Notes: a model not told the origin generated them from the sequence alone. Counted from the first letter of the stretch, positions 1 through 7,739 are shown. The stretch: 14,729 nucleotides of DNA from Muribaculaceae bacterium (GCA_029056365.1 JAIDBM010000270.1:1-14729), one strand, 5' to 3'. Numbers and translations: made by a program.

Positions 1-5
1 AAAAA

Positions 6-32
6 TTACCCGCTCCGGACTGAAGCGGGTAA
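6..32 (-). terminator. Intrinsic-terminator-like hairpin pointing left
   Basis: A perfect 9-bp stem (6-14 pairs with 24-32, TTACCCGCT with AGCGGGTAA) has a 9-nt loop. Read on the minus strand it is followed directly by TTTTT (5-1), so it has the full form of a Rho-independent terminator for leftward transcription. Read on the plus strand it has no immediate T-tract. No minus-strand gene lies between it and speA, so it may end a small leftward RNA or be a weak bidirectional terminator for a gene left of the window. A second hairpin (43-49 with 65-71, GCTCTTT with AAAGAGC) follows. No protein-coding gene is visible in 1-214. Confidence 0.5.
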
Positions 33-150
33 GGGAGGATGTGCTCTTTATTTTAGTTTAAATGAAAGAGCCGTGCACGCGGAGCCTGTGAGGCCATGGC
101 TTGGAGCGAGCTATTTATTCTTCATATGCTCGATTCTCCGTTTTTTTCAC

Positions 151-158
151 TAAATTTG
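151..158 (+). promoter_or_regulatory. speA promoter, -7 box TAAATTTG
   Basis: TAAATTTG matches the Bacteroidota sigma-ABfr -7 consensus TAnnTTTG. It would place the transcription start near 163-165, about 50 nt before the chosen speA ATG at 215. No good -33 TTG is visible at the expected distance, so this may be a weak or activated promoter. The box lies inside the open frame that extends upstream of 215, which argues against any earlier speA start. Confidence 0.55.
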
Positions 159-214
159 CACTCCGTTTCACCCTAACCAAATTAATATTAGCGGCGCCTG
201 CCGCCCTGAGTAAC

Positions 215-2113
215 ATGAGAAGATGGCGAATTGAAGACAGCGCCGAGCTGTACAATATCAACGGCTGGGGCCGTAACTATTTTTCTATCAACGACAAAGG
301 CCATGTGGCAGTAACTCCCCGCCAGGGGCATGCCAGCGTTGACCTGAAAGACGTGATGGATGAACTGCAGGTGCGCGACATCGTGGCACCGGTGCTGCTG
401 CGCTTTCCCGATATACTCGATAACCGTATCGAAAAAATCAGCAACTGCTTCCGTCTGGCATCGGAGCAATACAACTACCAGGCGCAGAACTACATGATTT
501 ATCCTATAAAGGTGAATCAGATGAGGCAGGTGGTGGAAGAAATAGTCAGCTACGGCAAAAAATTCAACATCGGCCTTGAAGCCGGTTCCAAACCCGAGCT
601 GCATGCGGTTCTTGCCACCAACATTTCGCAGAACTCTCTGATTATATGCAACGGATATAAAGACGCCAACTATATCGAACTGGCCCTGCTTGCACAGAAG
701 ATGGGCCGCCGCATTTATCTGGTTGTTGAGAAACTCAACGAACTGCGTCTGATTGCCGAAATCTCGAAACGTCTGAAAATAGCGCCGAACATAGGCATCA
801 GAATCAAACTCAGCAGCAGCGGTTCCGGAAAATGGGAGGAAAGCGGCGGCGACCAGAGTAAATTCGGCCTGAATTCATCAGAACTGCTTGAGGCGCTCGA
901 CATGCTCGAACGAAACAACATGAAGCAGTGTCTGAAGCTGATACACTTCCACATCGGCAGTCAGATTACCAAAATCCGCCGTATAAAGAACGCTCTGCGC
1001 GAGGCCACCCAGTTCTATGTGCAGCTTACAAAACTCGGCTTCGACATCGACTTCGTGGACATCGGCGGCGGACTTGGCGTGGACTATGACGGCACCCGAA
1101 GCTCATCGAGCGAAAGCTCCATGAACTATTCCATCCAGGAATATGCCAACGATGCCGTTTCGGCGCTCGTAGACGCCTGCTCCAAAAACAACATCAAACA
1201 GCCAAACATCATTACCGAGAGCGGCCGTTCGCTTACCGCACATCATTCCGTACTGATTTTCGAGGTGCTCGAAACAACACATCTGCCGGTATGGAAAGAC
1301 AACGAGGAAGTGGGTGAGAACGCCCATGAACTGCTTCGCGAACTCTACGACATCTGGGACCGGCTGAACCAGCCCCGGCTGTTCGAAAGCTGGCACGATG
1401 CACTGCAGATCCGAGAAGAGGCTCTCGACTTGTTCAGCCTCGGACTGCTCGACCTGCGAACCCGCGCACAAATAGAAAAACTATTCTGGAGCATAGCACG
1501 CGAAGTCGGCGAAATGGCCTCCGGTATGAAACACGCTCCGGAGGAGCTGAGGAAAATCGCCAAGATGATCCCCGACAAATATTTCTGCAACTTCTCGTTA
1601 TTCCAGTCGCTGCCCGACAGCTGGGCAATCGACCAGGTGTTCCCGATTATTCCGCTGAGCCGCCTTGACGAAAAGCCAAACCGGACATGCACCATCCAGG
1701 ACATGACATGCGACTCCGACGGCAAAATAGCCAACTTCATAAGCCAGGGCACACTGTCGGCCTCTCTGCCGGTACACACTCTGCGGCAGGGCGAACCCTA
1801 TTATATCGGAGTGTTCCTTGTGGGAGCCTATCAGGAGATTCTCGGCGACATGCACAACCTCTTCGGCGACACAAACGCCGTGCACATCAGCGTTTACAAA
1901 GACCGTTATGAAATCGACCAGATTATCGACGGCGAAACCGTGGCTGAAGTTCTCGACTACGTGCAGTACTCGCCCAAGAAGCTTGTACGGAATGTGGAAA
2001 CCTGGGTGACCTCGTGTATGAAAGCCGGAGCAATAACCCCCGAGGAAGGCCGCGACTTCCTCAGCACATACCGCTCGGGGCTGTACGGCTATACATATCT
2101 CGAAAAAGACTGA
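215..2113 (+). CDS. speA: Biosynthetic arginine decarboxylase (SpeA)
   Basis: SpeA is a PLP-dependent fold-III decarboxylase that converts L-arginine to agmatine and CO2, the first step of the arginine route to putrescine and spermidine in the cytoplasm. Seen in the 632-residue product: the N-terminal IEDSAELYNINGWG block typical of SpeA, the PLP lysine K99 in YPIKVNQ, HFHIGS at 244-249, the glycine-rich DIGGGLGV at 282-289, TESGRS at 334-339, and CDSDGK starting at C499, which in this family includes the active-site Cys. The length is that of full SpeA. The frame stays open up to a TTG at 101, but the ATG at 215 gives the family N-terminus and lies downstream of the putative promoter at 151-158. 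It is probably first in an operon with truA, 33 nt downstream. Function is very likely from motif content. Confidence 0.95.
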   Translation: MRRWRIEDSAELYNINGWGRNYFSINDKGHVAVTPRQGHASVDLKDVMDELQVRDIVAPVLLRFPDILDNRIEKISNCFRLASEQYNYQAQNYMIYPIKVNQMRQVVEEIVSYGKKFNIGLEAGSKPELHAVLATNISQNSLIICNGYKDANYIELALLAQKMGRRIYLVVEKLNELRLIAEISKRLKIAPNIGIRIKLSSSGSGKWEESGGDQSKFGLNSSELLEALDMLERNNMKQCLKLIHFHIGSQITKIRRIKNALREATQFYVQLTKLGFDIDFVDIGGGLGVDYDGTRSSSSESSMNYSIQEYANDAVSALVDACSKNNIKQPNIITESGRSLTAHHSVLIFEVLETTHLPVWKDNEEVGENAHELLRELYDIWDRLNQPRLFESWHDALQIREEALDLFSLGLLDLRTRAQIEKLFWSIAREVGEMASGMKHAPEELRKIAKMIPDKYFCNFSLFQSLPDSWAIDQVFPIIPLSRLDEKPNRTCTIQDMTCDSDGKIANFISQGTLSASLPVHTLRQGEPYYIGVFLVGAYQEILGDMHNLFGDTNAVHISVYKDRYEIDQIIDGETVAEVLDYVQYSPKKLVRNVETWVTSCMKAGAITPEEGRDFLSTYRSGLYGYTYLEKD

Positions 2114-2146
2114 CCCTACCATTGACGAAAATCCAAATCACAACAT

Positions 2147-2920
2147 ATGCGATGGTTCATTGATCTGGCCTACAGAGGCGCCCCGTTTCACGGCTGGCAG
2201 GTACAGCCGGGGGAGACCACCGTACAGAGTGTGCTTGAAGACGCCATTTCGCGTCTGGCAAGGCATACGGTCGCCGTTACCGGAGCCGGACGCACCGATG
2301 CCGGGGTAAACGCCTCCATGATGATCGCCCATGTCGACCTGCCCGACGGCATGTGCCCCGACAGCCGTTTTCTGCACAGCCTCAACAGCATGGTGGGCCG
2401 CGACATAGCCGTAAGGTCGTTCTCGCCGGTCCACAGCGACGCGCACGCCCGTTTCGATGCCACCGAACGCCGATACCATTATTACGCCAACACACGGAAA
2501 AGCGCATTCTCCTGGCCCCTTTCATGGCAGGCCCCGCCGACACTCGACTTCGATGCCATGAACCGGGCCGGACAACTTATGACCGGGAAACGCGACTTCA
2601 GTTCATTCGCCAAATCGCACACCGATGTAAAAACCCACATTTGCGACCTCCGCCGTGTGGAATGGGTAGATTTAGGCTCAGGCCGGTGGAGGCTGGTTGT
2701 GACAGCCGACCGCTTCCTGCGCAACATGGTGAGGGCCATTGCAGGCACTCTTGTGGATGTAGGCCGGGGAAAACTCAGGCCCGACGACATCACGGATATT
2801 ATCGAAAAACAGAACCGGTGCGCCGCCGGCACATCAATGCCCGCCCACGCATTGTTTCTGGCACATATATCTTATCCATATTACACCTCTCCCGATGAAG
2901 CATATCTGGAAGACATATAA
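2147..2920 (+). CDS. truA: tRNA pseudouridine(38-40) synthase TruA
   Basis: TruA isomerises uridine to pseudouridine at positions 38, 39 and 40 of the tRNA anticodon stem-loop. The 257-residue product is of usual family length. The catalytic aspartate is D51 in GAGRTDAGV. The FHGWQ segment near the N-terminus and the C-terminal block FLRNMVRAIAGTLVDVGRGK are typical TruA elements. One oddity is that the residue after GRTDAGV is N55, where His is usual (GRTDAGVH in E. coli). The gene starts 33 nt after speA with an A-rich leader and no Shine-Dalgarno sequence, as is normal in Bacteroidota. Its last 26 bp overlap the start of the next gene in another frame, which suggests co-transcription and possibly translational coupling. 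Confidence 0.95.
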   Translation: MRWFIDLAYRGAPFHGWQVQPGETTVQSVLEDAISRLARHTVAVTGAGRTDAGVNASMMIAHVDLPDGMCPDSRFLHSLNSMVGRDIAVRSFSPVHSDAHARFDATERRYHYYANTRKSAFSWPLSWQAPPTLDFDAMNRAGQLMTGKRDFSSFAKSHTDVKTHICDLRRVEWVDLGSGRWRLVVTADRFLRNMVRAIAGTLVDVGRGKLRPDDITDIIEKQNRCAAGTSMPAHALFLAHISYPYYTSPDEAYLEDI

Positions 2921-4850
2921 TCTGGCAGTGGCCGTTATCGGTGCACTGATTATCGGCGCCTGTGCCAGCATGGGCCGCCCCGAAGGCGGCCCCCGCGACA
3001 CCGAACCGCCTGTTCCGCTGAATTCAACCCCTCCGGCCGGACAGCTCAATTTCAACGGCCGGCGGCTTGTGGTGAATTTCAACGAGAACATTCAGCTCGA
3101 CGATGCCTTCAACAAGGTTGTGGTAAGCCCGGCCATGAGCCAGCCGCCGGCCGTGAGCGCCAACGGACGCCGCCTTACCGTGGAATTCCGCGATACCCTG
3201 CGCGACAGCACCACATATACCGTTGACTTTGCCGATGCCGTCAAAGACCTCAACGAAGGCAATATACTTGACGGATTCGCTTTGGATTTCTCCACCGGCC
3301 CGACAATCGACACCCTGCGCATAAGCGGCATGGTACTCGGCGCCGACAATCTCGAACCCGCACAAGGCCTGCTTGTGGGCGTACGTTCGAATCTCGCCGA
3401 CTCCGCTGTCTCGACCCTGCCGCTCGACCGCATCGCACGCACAAACCAGCTCGGACAATTCACCATCCGAAATCTGCCCGCCGGACAATACCGCGTATTC
3501 GCCATCGACGATGTCAACCGCGACTACAAATGGGACCGGTCGGAAGCCATGGCCTTTTACGATGTGGTTGTAGAACCGTCGGTGCAGACTTTCGAACTCA
3601 CCGACACCCTGCGTTCGAGCCAGGGAACCGACTCCACCGCATTGCGGCAAGGCCTGCGCTATCTGCCCAACGATGTGCTGCTTTCGCTTTACAAAGAGGA
3701 GTATACTCCGCAGTATCTGAAAGACTACGGACGACCCGAACGGCGCAAGGCATCAATCATATTCGGCGCCCCGGCCGACTCCCTGCCGCAGATTACAATC
3801 ACAAACGGCGATTTCGCAGGCCGCGATTTCAACGACTTCACCATAATTCAGGCAAACGGCAATCTCGACTCCCTCACCTACTGGATCCGCGATCCGCAGC
3901 TGGTAGAAGCCGATACCCTGCGCCTGGCTGTAACATACATCAAACCCGACTCCACGGGTCAGCTCAGCCAGTTCACCGACTCTCTCAGGTTCGATTTCAG
4001 GGCTCCTCGGCAAAAAAAGAAAAAAAACGAAGAACAGGAACTCGACTCGCTCGGAAATCCCATTCGCACCAGTTTCCTCGACATATCGGCCCTTGGCGGC
4101 AGCCAGCAGGAACTCCACCGGGGGTTGCTTCTGGATTTCACCGAACCGCTGGCAACCGTCGACTCCTCGGCCATACGTCTTGAAGTCCAGTCCGACACCC
4201 TGTGGCTGCCTGTTCCGGACATGAAACTACTCGCCGACTCCATCAATCCCGTGCTAAGAAAAAACATCGATTACAAATGGGAACCCGGCGCCAAATACCG
4301 GCTCACAATCGACTCGGCATCGATATACAACATATACGGCGACCCCAACCGCCCGTTCAAGCACGAATTCACCGCCAAAAACGAAGAAGACTACTCCGGC
4401 ATCACCTTCAACATCGAAGGTCTTAACCCCGATACGGCCCTGGTGGTGGAACTCGTCGGCTCCAGCGACCAGGTACAGTATCGCGCACAGGCCCGTGGAA
4501 ACAAAGTTGTGTTCCATCATCTTGCTCCCGGCACATATTACGCCCGACTGATCATCGATTCCGACGGCAACGGACGCTGGACATCCGGCGACGTGGCTCT
4601 CAGGCGCCAGCCTGAGGAAACATACTATTTTCCAAAAAAACTCACTCTGAAAAAAAACTGGGATATCGAACAGGCATGGAACCCCTACGCCCTGCCTCTC
4701 GACCTTCAGAAACCTCTGGCAATAAAGAAAAACAAACCTAAGCTAAAAGCCGGAGAGATGAAACCTGTGGAAGAAGATGAAGAAGAAGCCGACAGCCCCT
4801 TCGGCGCCTACGACCCCAATACCGGCCAACTGCTTCCACAGCGCCGATAA
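2895..4850 (+). CDS. Ig-like (Big_5/SbsA-type) domain lipoprotein
   Basis: Probable outer-envelope lipoprotein of 651 residues. The signal peptide ends in a lipobox, IGAC, with the lipidated cysteine at C23. The mature protein opens CASMGRPEGGPRD, a start characteristic of a Bacteroidota family annotated as Ig-like domain-containing protein. Residues about 37-140 resemble a bacterial Ig-like Big_5 domain. A transthyretin/carboxypeptidase-regulatory-like fold is likely at about 143-235. Two similar elements, LPAGQYRVFAIDDVNRDYKW from L194 and LAPGTYYARLIIDSDGNGRW from L543, carry Asp/Asn-rich stretches that could bind Ca2+ (inference). A Lys-rich linker (R-Q-K-K-K-K) is coded by two A7 tracts at 4012-4026. 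The C-terminus is acidic, then ends GQLLPQRR. The gene overlaps truA by 26 bp and closes the speA operon. Molecular function is unknown; a role in envelope organisation or adhesion is only a guess. Confidence 0.85.
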   Translation: MKHIWKTYNLAVAVIGALIIGACASMGRPEGGPRDTEPPVPLNSTPPAGQLNFNGRRLVVNFNENIQLDDAFNKVVVSPAMSQPPAVSANGRRLTVEFRDTLRDSTTYTVDFADAVKDLNEGNILDGFALDFSTGPTIDTLRISGMVLGADNLEPAQGLLVGVRSNLADSAVSTLPLDRIARTNQLGQFTIRNLPAGQYRVFAIDDVNRDYKWDRSEAMAFYDVVVEPSVQTFELTDTLRSSQGTDSTALRQGLRYLPNDVLLSLYKEEYTPQYLKDYGRPERRKASIIFGAPADSLPQITITNGDFAGRDFNDFTIIQANGNLDSLTYWIRDPQLVEADTLRLAVTYIKPDSTGQLSQFTDSLRFDFRAPRQKKKKNEEQELDSLGNPIRTSFLDISALGGSQQELHRGLLLDFTEPLATVDSSAIRLEVQSDTLWLPVPDMKLLADSINPVLRKNIDYKWEPGAKYRLTIDSASIYNIYGDPNRPFKHEFTAKNEEDYSGITFNIEGLNPDTALVVELVGSSDQVQYRAQARGNKVVFHHLAPGTYYARLIIDSDGNGRWTSGDVALRRQPEETYYFPKKLTLKKNWDIEQAWNPYALPLDLQKPLAIKKNKPKLKAGEMKPVEEDEEEADSPFGAYDPNTGQLLPQRR

Positions 4851-4856
4851 GACCGG

Positions 4857-4912
4857 TTCATACATGCAAAGTCCCGGTGCCGACCACGGCACCGGGGCTT
4901 TGCATGTATGAA
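4857..4912. terminator. Long near-perfect hairpin between convergent genes
   Basis: TTCATACATGCAAAG (4857-4871), a T:G wobble position, then CCCGGTGCCG (4873-4882) pair with CGGCACCGGG (4887-4896) and CTTTGCATGTATGAA (4898-4912) around a 4-nt ACCA loop. The result is a 26-pair hairpin with no other mismatch. It starts 7 bp after the stop of the plus-strand lipoprotein gene and ends 18 bp before the stop of the minus-strand pspC, so it probably terminates both. There is no strong T-tract on either side, and the stem is far longer than an intrinsic terminator needs. Confidence 0.75.
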
Positions 4913-4929
4913 AACTCAATCATTCGGGC

Positions 4930-5970
4930 CTACCTTATGCCGTGCGCAAGCCACCATGTGTAGCCCAGCGGATTAGCTCCGAGCATAAGGCTCAGCACTA
5001 TAACCGCCACAAAAATTATCACCCATATTATAAAACTGCCTATTATCAGGCCGGTTCCACAGCCTCTCACCCCGAATATCACATAGAGCGACAGCCAGAA
5101 CAAGGCTATGCAGGGCAACAGCACAAGAAAACAGCCAAGCAACCCGAGAAGCATCGCCACCGCCATACCGCCGTTCGGGAAAGAACTTGCCATCTGGGCA
5201 TATACTTCGCCACCGAACGGCAAGGCTATGATTACACCGAGCAGACACAATATTCCCATAAGCATGGCCAGTCCGACGCATCCGGCAACAAGACCAATAA
5301 AACCCATGGCACATTTTGCAAGCACATTGATGAATGCAGTAAATCCGCTCTCGCCGGCCACGCGGGGCGCATCGTTGGTAAGCACACCACGCCCTACCGC
5401 CTCGACACTCACCGCCTCGCCACGCAATTCCAGCCGCCTGCGGGCCGTATCGGCCGGAGGTATCACCGCCCAGGCGATAAGATAGCATACGAAACATGGC
5501 CAGAATGCCGTGCATATGGTAAGTATAATCATCAGCACTCTGATAAGGTTCGGGTCGCTTCCGAAATATGTGGCTATGCCGCTGAGCACTCCGCCCATAA
5601 CCTTGTTGTCGATGTCGCGGTACAATTTATGACGCGGACGTTCCTCGATAACCAGCGGCGGAGGAGTAGCCTGGACTTTGCTCCTGCCGCCGCACTCTTC
5701 CGCTGCCGCAGGCTCGCCGAGGTCTTCCGGCCGGCCCATTATGCCGATGATACGGTTCACATCCTCAATCGTTATCACCTGGCCGCCCTGCCCGATACGT
5801 TCATCGAAAAGTTCGGCCACACGCGCCTCTATGTCGTCGACTATCTCCCGGCCCTCGTCGCCTGGAAATGTGGTACGCAGCTGGTCGAGATAGTTATGCA
5901 GGAGTCCGTAGGCATCCTCATCTATATTGTATATGCGTCCGTTTATGTTTACGGGAAACGATTTTTTCAT
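4930..5970 (-). CDS. PspC-domain membrane protein
   Basis: The 346-residue product is an integral membrane protein of the Bacteroidota PspC type. Residues 1-85 form a soluble N-terminal domain (VNINGRIYNIDEDAY, then DDIEARVAELFDERI) typical of this subfamily. A Pro-rich linker follows. The PspC domain is at about 113-172: KLYRDIDNKVMGGVLSGIA, then a hydrophobic stretch to AWAVIPP. Further hydrophobic segments at about 213-251, 268-300 and 305-332 indicate four or more membrane passes. PspC proteins are linked to envelope-stress sensing and membrane maintenance; in enterobacteria PspC works with PspB to relieve PspA control. Here no PspA or PspB is present and the partner is PadR, 7 nt upstream. 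The two are almost certainly one operon under the PadR promoter. The exact signal is unknown. Confidence 0.9.
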   Translation of the reverse strand: MKKSFPVNINGRIYNIDEDAYGLLHNYLDQLRTTFPGDEGREIVDDIEARVAELFDERIGQGGQVITIEDVNRIIGIMGRPEDLGEPAAAEECGGRSKVQATPPPLVIEERPRHKLYRDIDNKVMGGVLSGIATYFGSDPNLIRVLMIILTICTAFWPCFVCYLIAWAVIPPADTARRRLELRGEAVSVEAVGRGVLTNDAPRVAGESGFTAFINVLAKCAMGFIGLVAGCVGLAMLMGILCLLGVIIALPFGGEVYAQMASSFPNGGMAVAMLLGLLGCFLVLLPCIALFWLSLYVIFGVRGCGTGLIIGSFIIWVIIFVAVIVLSLMLGANPLGYTWWLAHGIR

Positions 5971-5977
5971 GATTCAT

Positions 5978-6301
5978 TCATTTATCAAGGTGATTTACTG
6001 AGTTGGTTATCTCCTGCCACGACACTCTGAGCTGCTGAAGAAACGCCGCTCCGTCGCCTGTAAGCGAATAATACTTCCGTGGCGGCCCCGAGGGCGATTC
6101 TTCCCAGCGGTATGTGAGCAGTCCGTCGTTCTTGAGACGCGTCAGCAGAGGATACAAAGTACCCTCCATCACGATCATATGAGCTTCTTTCAGCCGGGCA
6201 ATGATTTCCGATGCATAGGCATCGCCATGCCTGAGCAACAGCAGCACGCAGAATTCGAGCATGCCCTTGCGCATTTGGGATTTCAGATTTTCAATATTCA
6301 T
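5978..6301 (-). CDS. PadR-family transcriptional regulator
   Basis: This is a 107-residue winged-helix repressor of the small PadR subfamily. The core MRKGMLEFCVLLLL at about 10-23, then DAYASEIIARL, MEGTLYPLLTRLKNDGLL and the wing SGPPRKYYSLTGDG are the classic PadR-N signatures. A short C-terminal helix probably mediates dimerisation. The gene sits 7 nt upstream of the pspC homologue in the same orientation, an arrangement common in Bacteroidota. PadR probably represses the pair, because an imperfect palindrome with two AGTACT half-sites lies over its own -33 region. The effector is unknown; PadR proteins elsewhere answer to phenolics, drugs or envelope stress. Confidence 0.93.
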   Translation of the reverse strand: MNIENLKSQMRKGMLEFCVLLLLRHGDAYASEIIARLKEAHMIVMEGTLYPLLTRLKNDGLLTYRWEESPSGPPRKYYSLTGDGAAFLQQLRVSWQEITNSVNHLDK

Positions 6302-6345
6302 CGCTTTAGGTTAAACAAAAAATTAGATTGTAGATTATCGTGATG

Positions 6346-6376
6346 CAAAGTTATACATCTTTACAGTACTATGCAA
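6346..6376 (-). promoter_or_regulatory. padR-pspC promoter (-33 TTG, -7 TAACTTTG)
   Basis: Read on the minus strand, TTG (complement of 6374-6376), exactly 20 nt of spacer and TAACTTTG (complement of 6346-6353) reproduce the Bacteroidota TTG-N19-21-TAnnTTTG promoter. The start would be near 6341, giving a leader of about 40 nt before the padR ATG. This is the best-formed promoter in the window. Confidence 0.8.
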
Positions 6377-6387
6377 TACCAAGTACT
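6365..6387. promoter_or_regulatory. Probable PadR operator
   Basis: AGTACTATG-caata-CCAAGTACT (6365-6387) is an imperfect 23-bp dyad with two self-complementary AGTACT blocks 17 bp apart. It covers the -33 element of the padR promoter, so bound protein would block RNA polymerase. Its position fits autorepression by PadR; the assignment is inferred. Confidence 0.55.
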
Positions 6388-6497
6388 ATATTATAACACA
6401 AATTAACATTACACATTCGCATTCATGCGGCAGGCGAACCTTTGGGTGCCCCCCGGTGTTGTAACTGTATTGAATAACACATAATATATGCCAAGTA

Positions 6498-7679
6498 ATG
6501 GAAAATCCCCTGTATAAAATACCGTACGGACTATATGTGATTACAGCCAACGCCGACAACCGCGACAACGGCTGCATATCAAACACCCTGCAACAGGTAA
6601 CAGCCGACCCGAACCAGGTGTCGCTGTGCATCAACAAGCAGAATCTCACCTGCGAAATGATTGAGAAGACACAGCTGTTCACAGCATCTGTAATAAGCCG
6701 GAACGCACCGTTTTCTCTGTTTGAAAACTTCGGTTTCCACAGCGGACGCGACTTCGACAAATTCAGGAACTTCACCGCCTGCCGACGCCTGTCCGACGGC
6801 ACTCTGGCCATAACCGAAGGTACAAACGCCTACATAAGCGTAAGAGTAACACAGACAGTCGACCTCGGAACCCACATGATGTTCATCGGCAACGTAAGCG
6901 AGATGCAGACTCTGTCGGATGTTCCGTCGGCAACCTACACCTACTATCTCGAACACATCAAACCCAAACCCCAGCCCATAGGCAAAACAGCCGACGGACA
7001 CACAGTATGGCGCTGCAGAATATGCGGCTATGAATATGTAGGCGATGAACTGCCCGACGATTTTGTATGCCCGGTATGCAAACACCCCGCCGCCGACTTC
7101 GAGAAGGTGGAGATAAACGACAACGTGGCCGACCATCCCACAAACCAGTATTCAGGCACCCGCACCGAAAAGAACCTTCAGGAAGCCTTTGCCGGTGAAA
7201 GCATGGCACGGAACAAATACACCTATTTCGCCTCCGTGGCACAAAAAAACGGATACGAACAGATTGCAGCTATCTTCCTGAAAACCGCCGATAACGAAAA
7301 AGAACATGCCGAACTGTGGTGCAAGGCGCTCGGAGGCATAAGTCAGGACACCGCCACAAACCTGCTGCATGCGGCCGAAGGCGAAAACTACGAATGGACC
7401 GACATGTACGAACGCTTTGCAAAAGAAGCCGACGAGGAAGGCTTCCACAATCTGGCCGAACAGTTCCGGGGCGTTGCCGCAATAGAAAAGCACCACGAGG
7501 AACGATACCGCGCACTGCTGCGCAACGTCGATGCCAACGAGGTGTTCCGAAAAAGCGGCGTTGTGGTGTGGGAATGCCGCAACTGCGGCCATATATGCAT
7601 CGGCACTGAGGCTCCCGAAGTGTGTCCCGTATGCTTCCACTCACAGAGTTATTTCGAAATACATCCCGAAAACTACTGA
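6498..7679 (+). CDS. Flavin reductase-rubredoxin-rubrerythrin-rubredoxin fusion
   Basis: This 393-residue cytoplasmic protein probably reduces hydrogen peroxide at NAD(P)H expense. Residues 1-155 match the FMN-binding flavin-reductase domain of high-molecular-weight rubredoxin (YKIPYGLYVITA, then INKQNLT and SGRDFDKF). A short rubredoxin follows with C173xxC176 and C191xxC194. A rubrerythrin four-helix diiron domain spans about 220-350; visible ligand motifs are E234 in AGESMARNKY, E267xxH270, E296xxE299 and E330xxH333, all intact. A second rubredoxin closes the chain (C360, C363, C376, C379). The order suggests electron flow from NAD(P)H to FMN, to Fe(Cys)4, to diiron, to H2O2 within one chain. 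Classical rubrerythrin has one C-terminal rubredoxin and needs a separate reductase. The gene is monocistronic with a strong downstream terminator, and base composition matches its neighbours. The ATG at 6498 gives the family N-terminus. Confidence 0.92.
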   Translation: MENPLYKIPYGLYVITANADNRDNGCISNTLQQVTADPNQVSLCINKQNLTCEMIEKTQLFTASVISRNAPFSLFENFGFHSGRDFDKFRNFTACRRLSDGTLAITEGTNAYISVRVTQTVDLGTHMMFIGNVSEMQTLSDVPSATYTYYLEHIKPKPQPIGKTADGHTVWRCRICGYEYVGDELPDDFVCPVCKHPAADFEKVEINDNVADHPTNQYSGTRTEKNLQEAFAGESMARNKYTYFASVAQKNGYEQIAAIFLKTADNEKEHAELWCKALGGISQDTATNLLHAAEGENYEWTDMYERFAKEADEEGFHNLAEQFRGVAAIEKHHEERYRALLRNVDANEVFRKSGVVVWECRNCGHICIGTEAPEVCPVCFHSQSYFEIHPENY

Positions 7680-7701
7680 CCCTCAACATTGCAGACAACA
7701 C

Positions 7702-7739
7702 AGCCGGGCCAGCAATGCCGCTGGCCCGGCTATTCTTTT
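7702..7739 (+). terminator. Rho-independent terminator of the rubrerythrin fusion
   Basis: AGCCGGGCCAGC (7702-7713) pairs perfectly with GCTGGCCCGGCT (7720-7731) around a 6-nt loop, followed by ATTCTTTT. It lies 22 bp after the stop codon and separates the fusion gene from the glutaminyl cyclase promoter. Confidence 0.9.

Noticed and set aside
62..91. Nine-codon open frame upstream of speA as a leader peptide
   Set aside because: It lies upstream of the likely transcription start, so it would not be in the speA mRNA, and it has no Arg-rich or stalling pattern.
101..214. In-frame upstream extension of speA from TTG at 101 (38 extra residues)
   Set aside because: The extra sequence does not resemble the SpeA N-terminus, the ATG at 215 gives the family start, and a TAAATTTG promoter box lies inside the extension.
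4942..6030. Long open frame on the plus strand opposite pspC
   Set aside because: The product is rich in His, Tyr and Gln with no recognisable domain, and the minus strand carries clear PspC and PadR families. It is a reading-frame shadow.
6435..6460. AACCTTTG (about 6438-6445) as a -7 box for the rubrerythrin fusion
   Set aside because: The first base of TAnnTTTG does not match and no TTG lies at -33. The palindrome CGCAT-TC-ATGCG (6418-6429) upstream could be a regulator site but is too short to call.
6488..6517. Short upstream open frame overlapping the rubrerythrin-fusion start
   Set aside because: It is a nine-codon chance frame with no supporting signal; the ATG at 6498 fits the flavin-reductase N-terminus.
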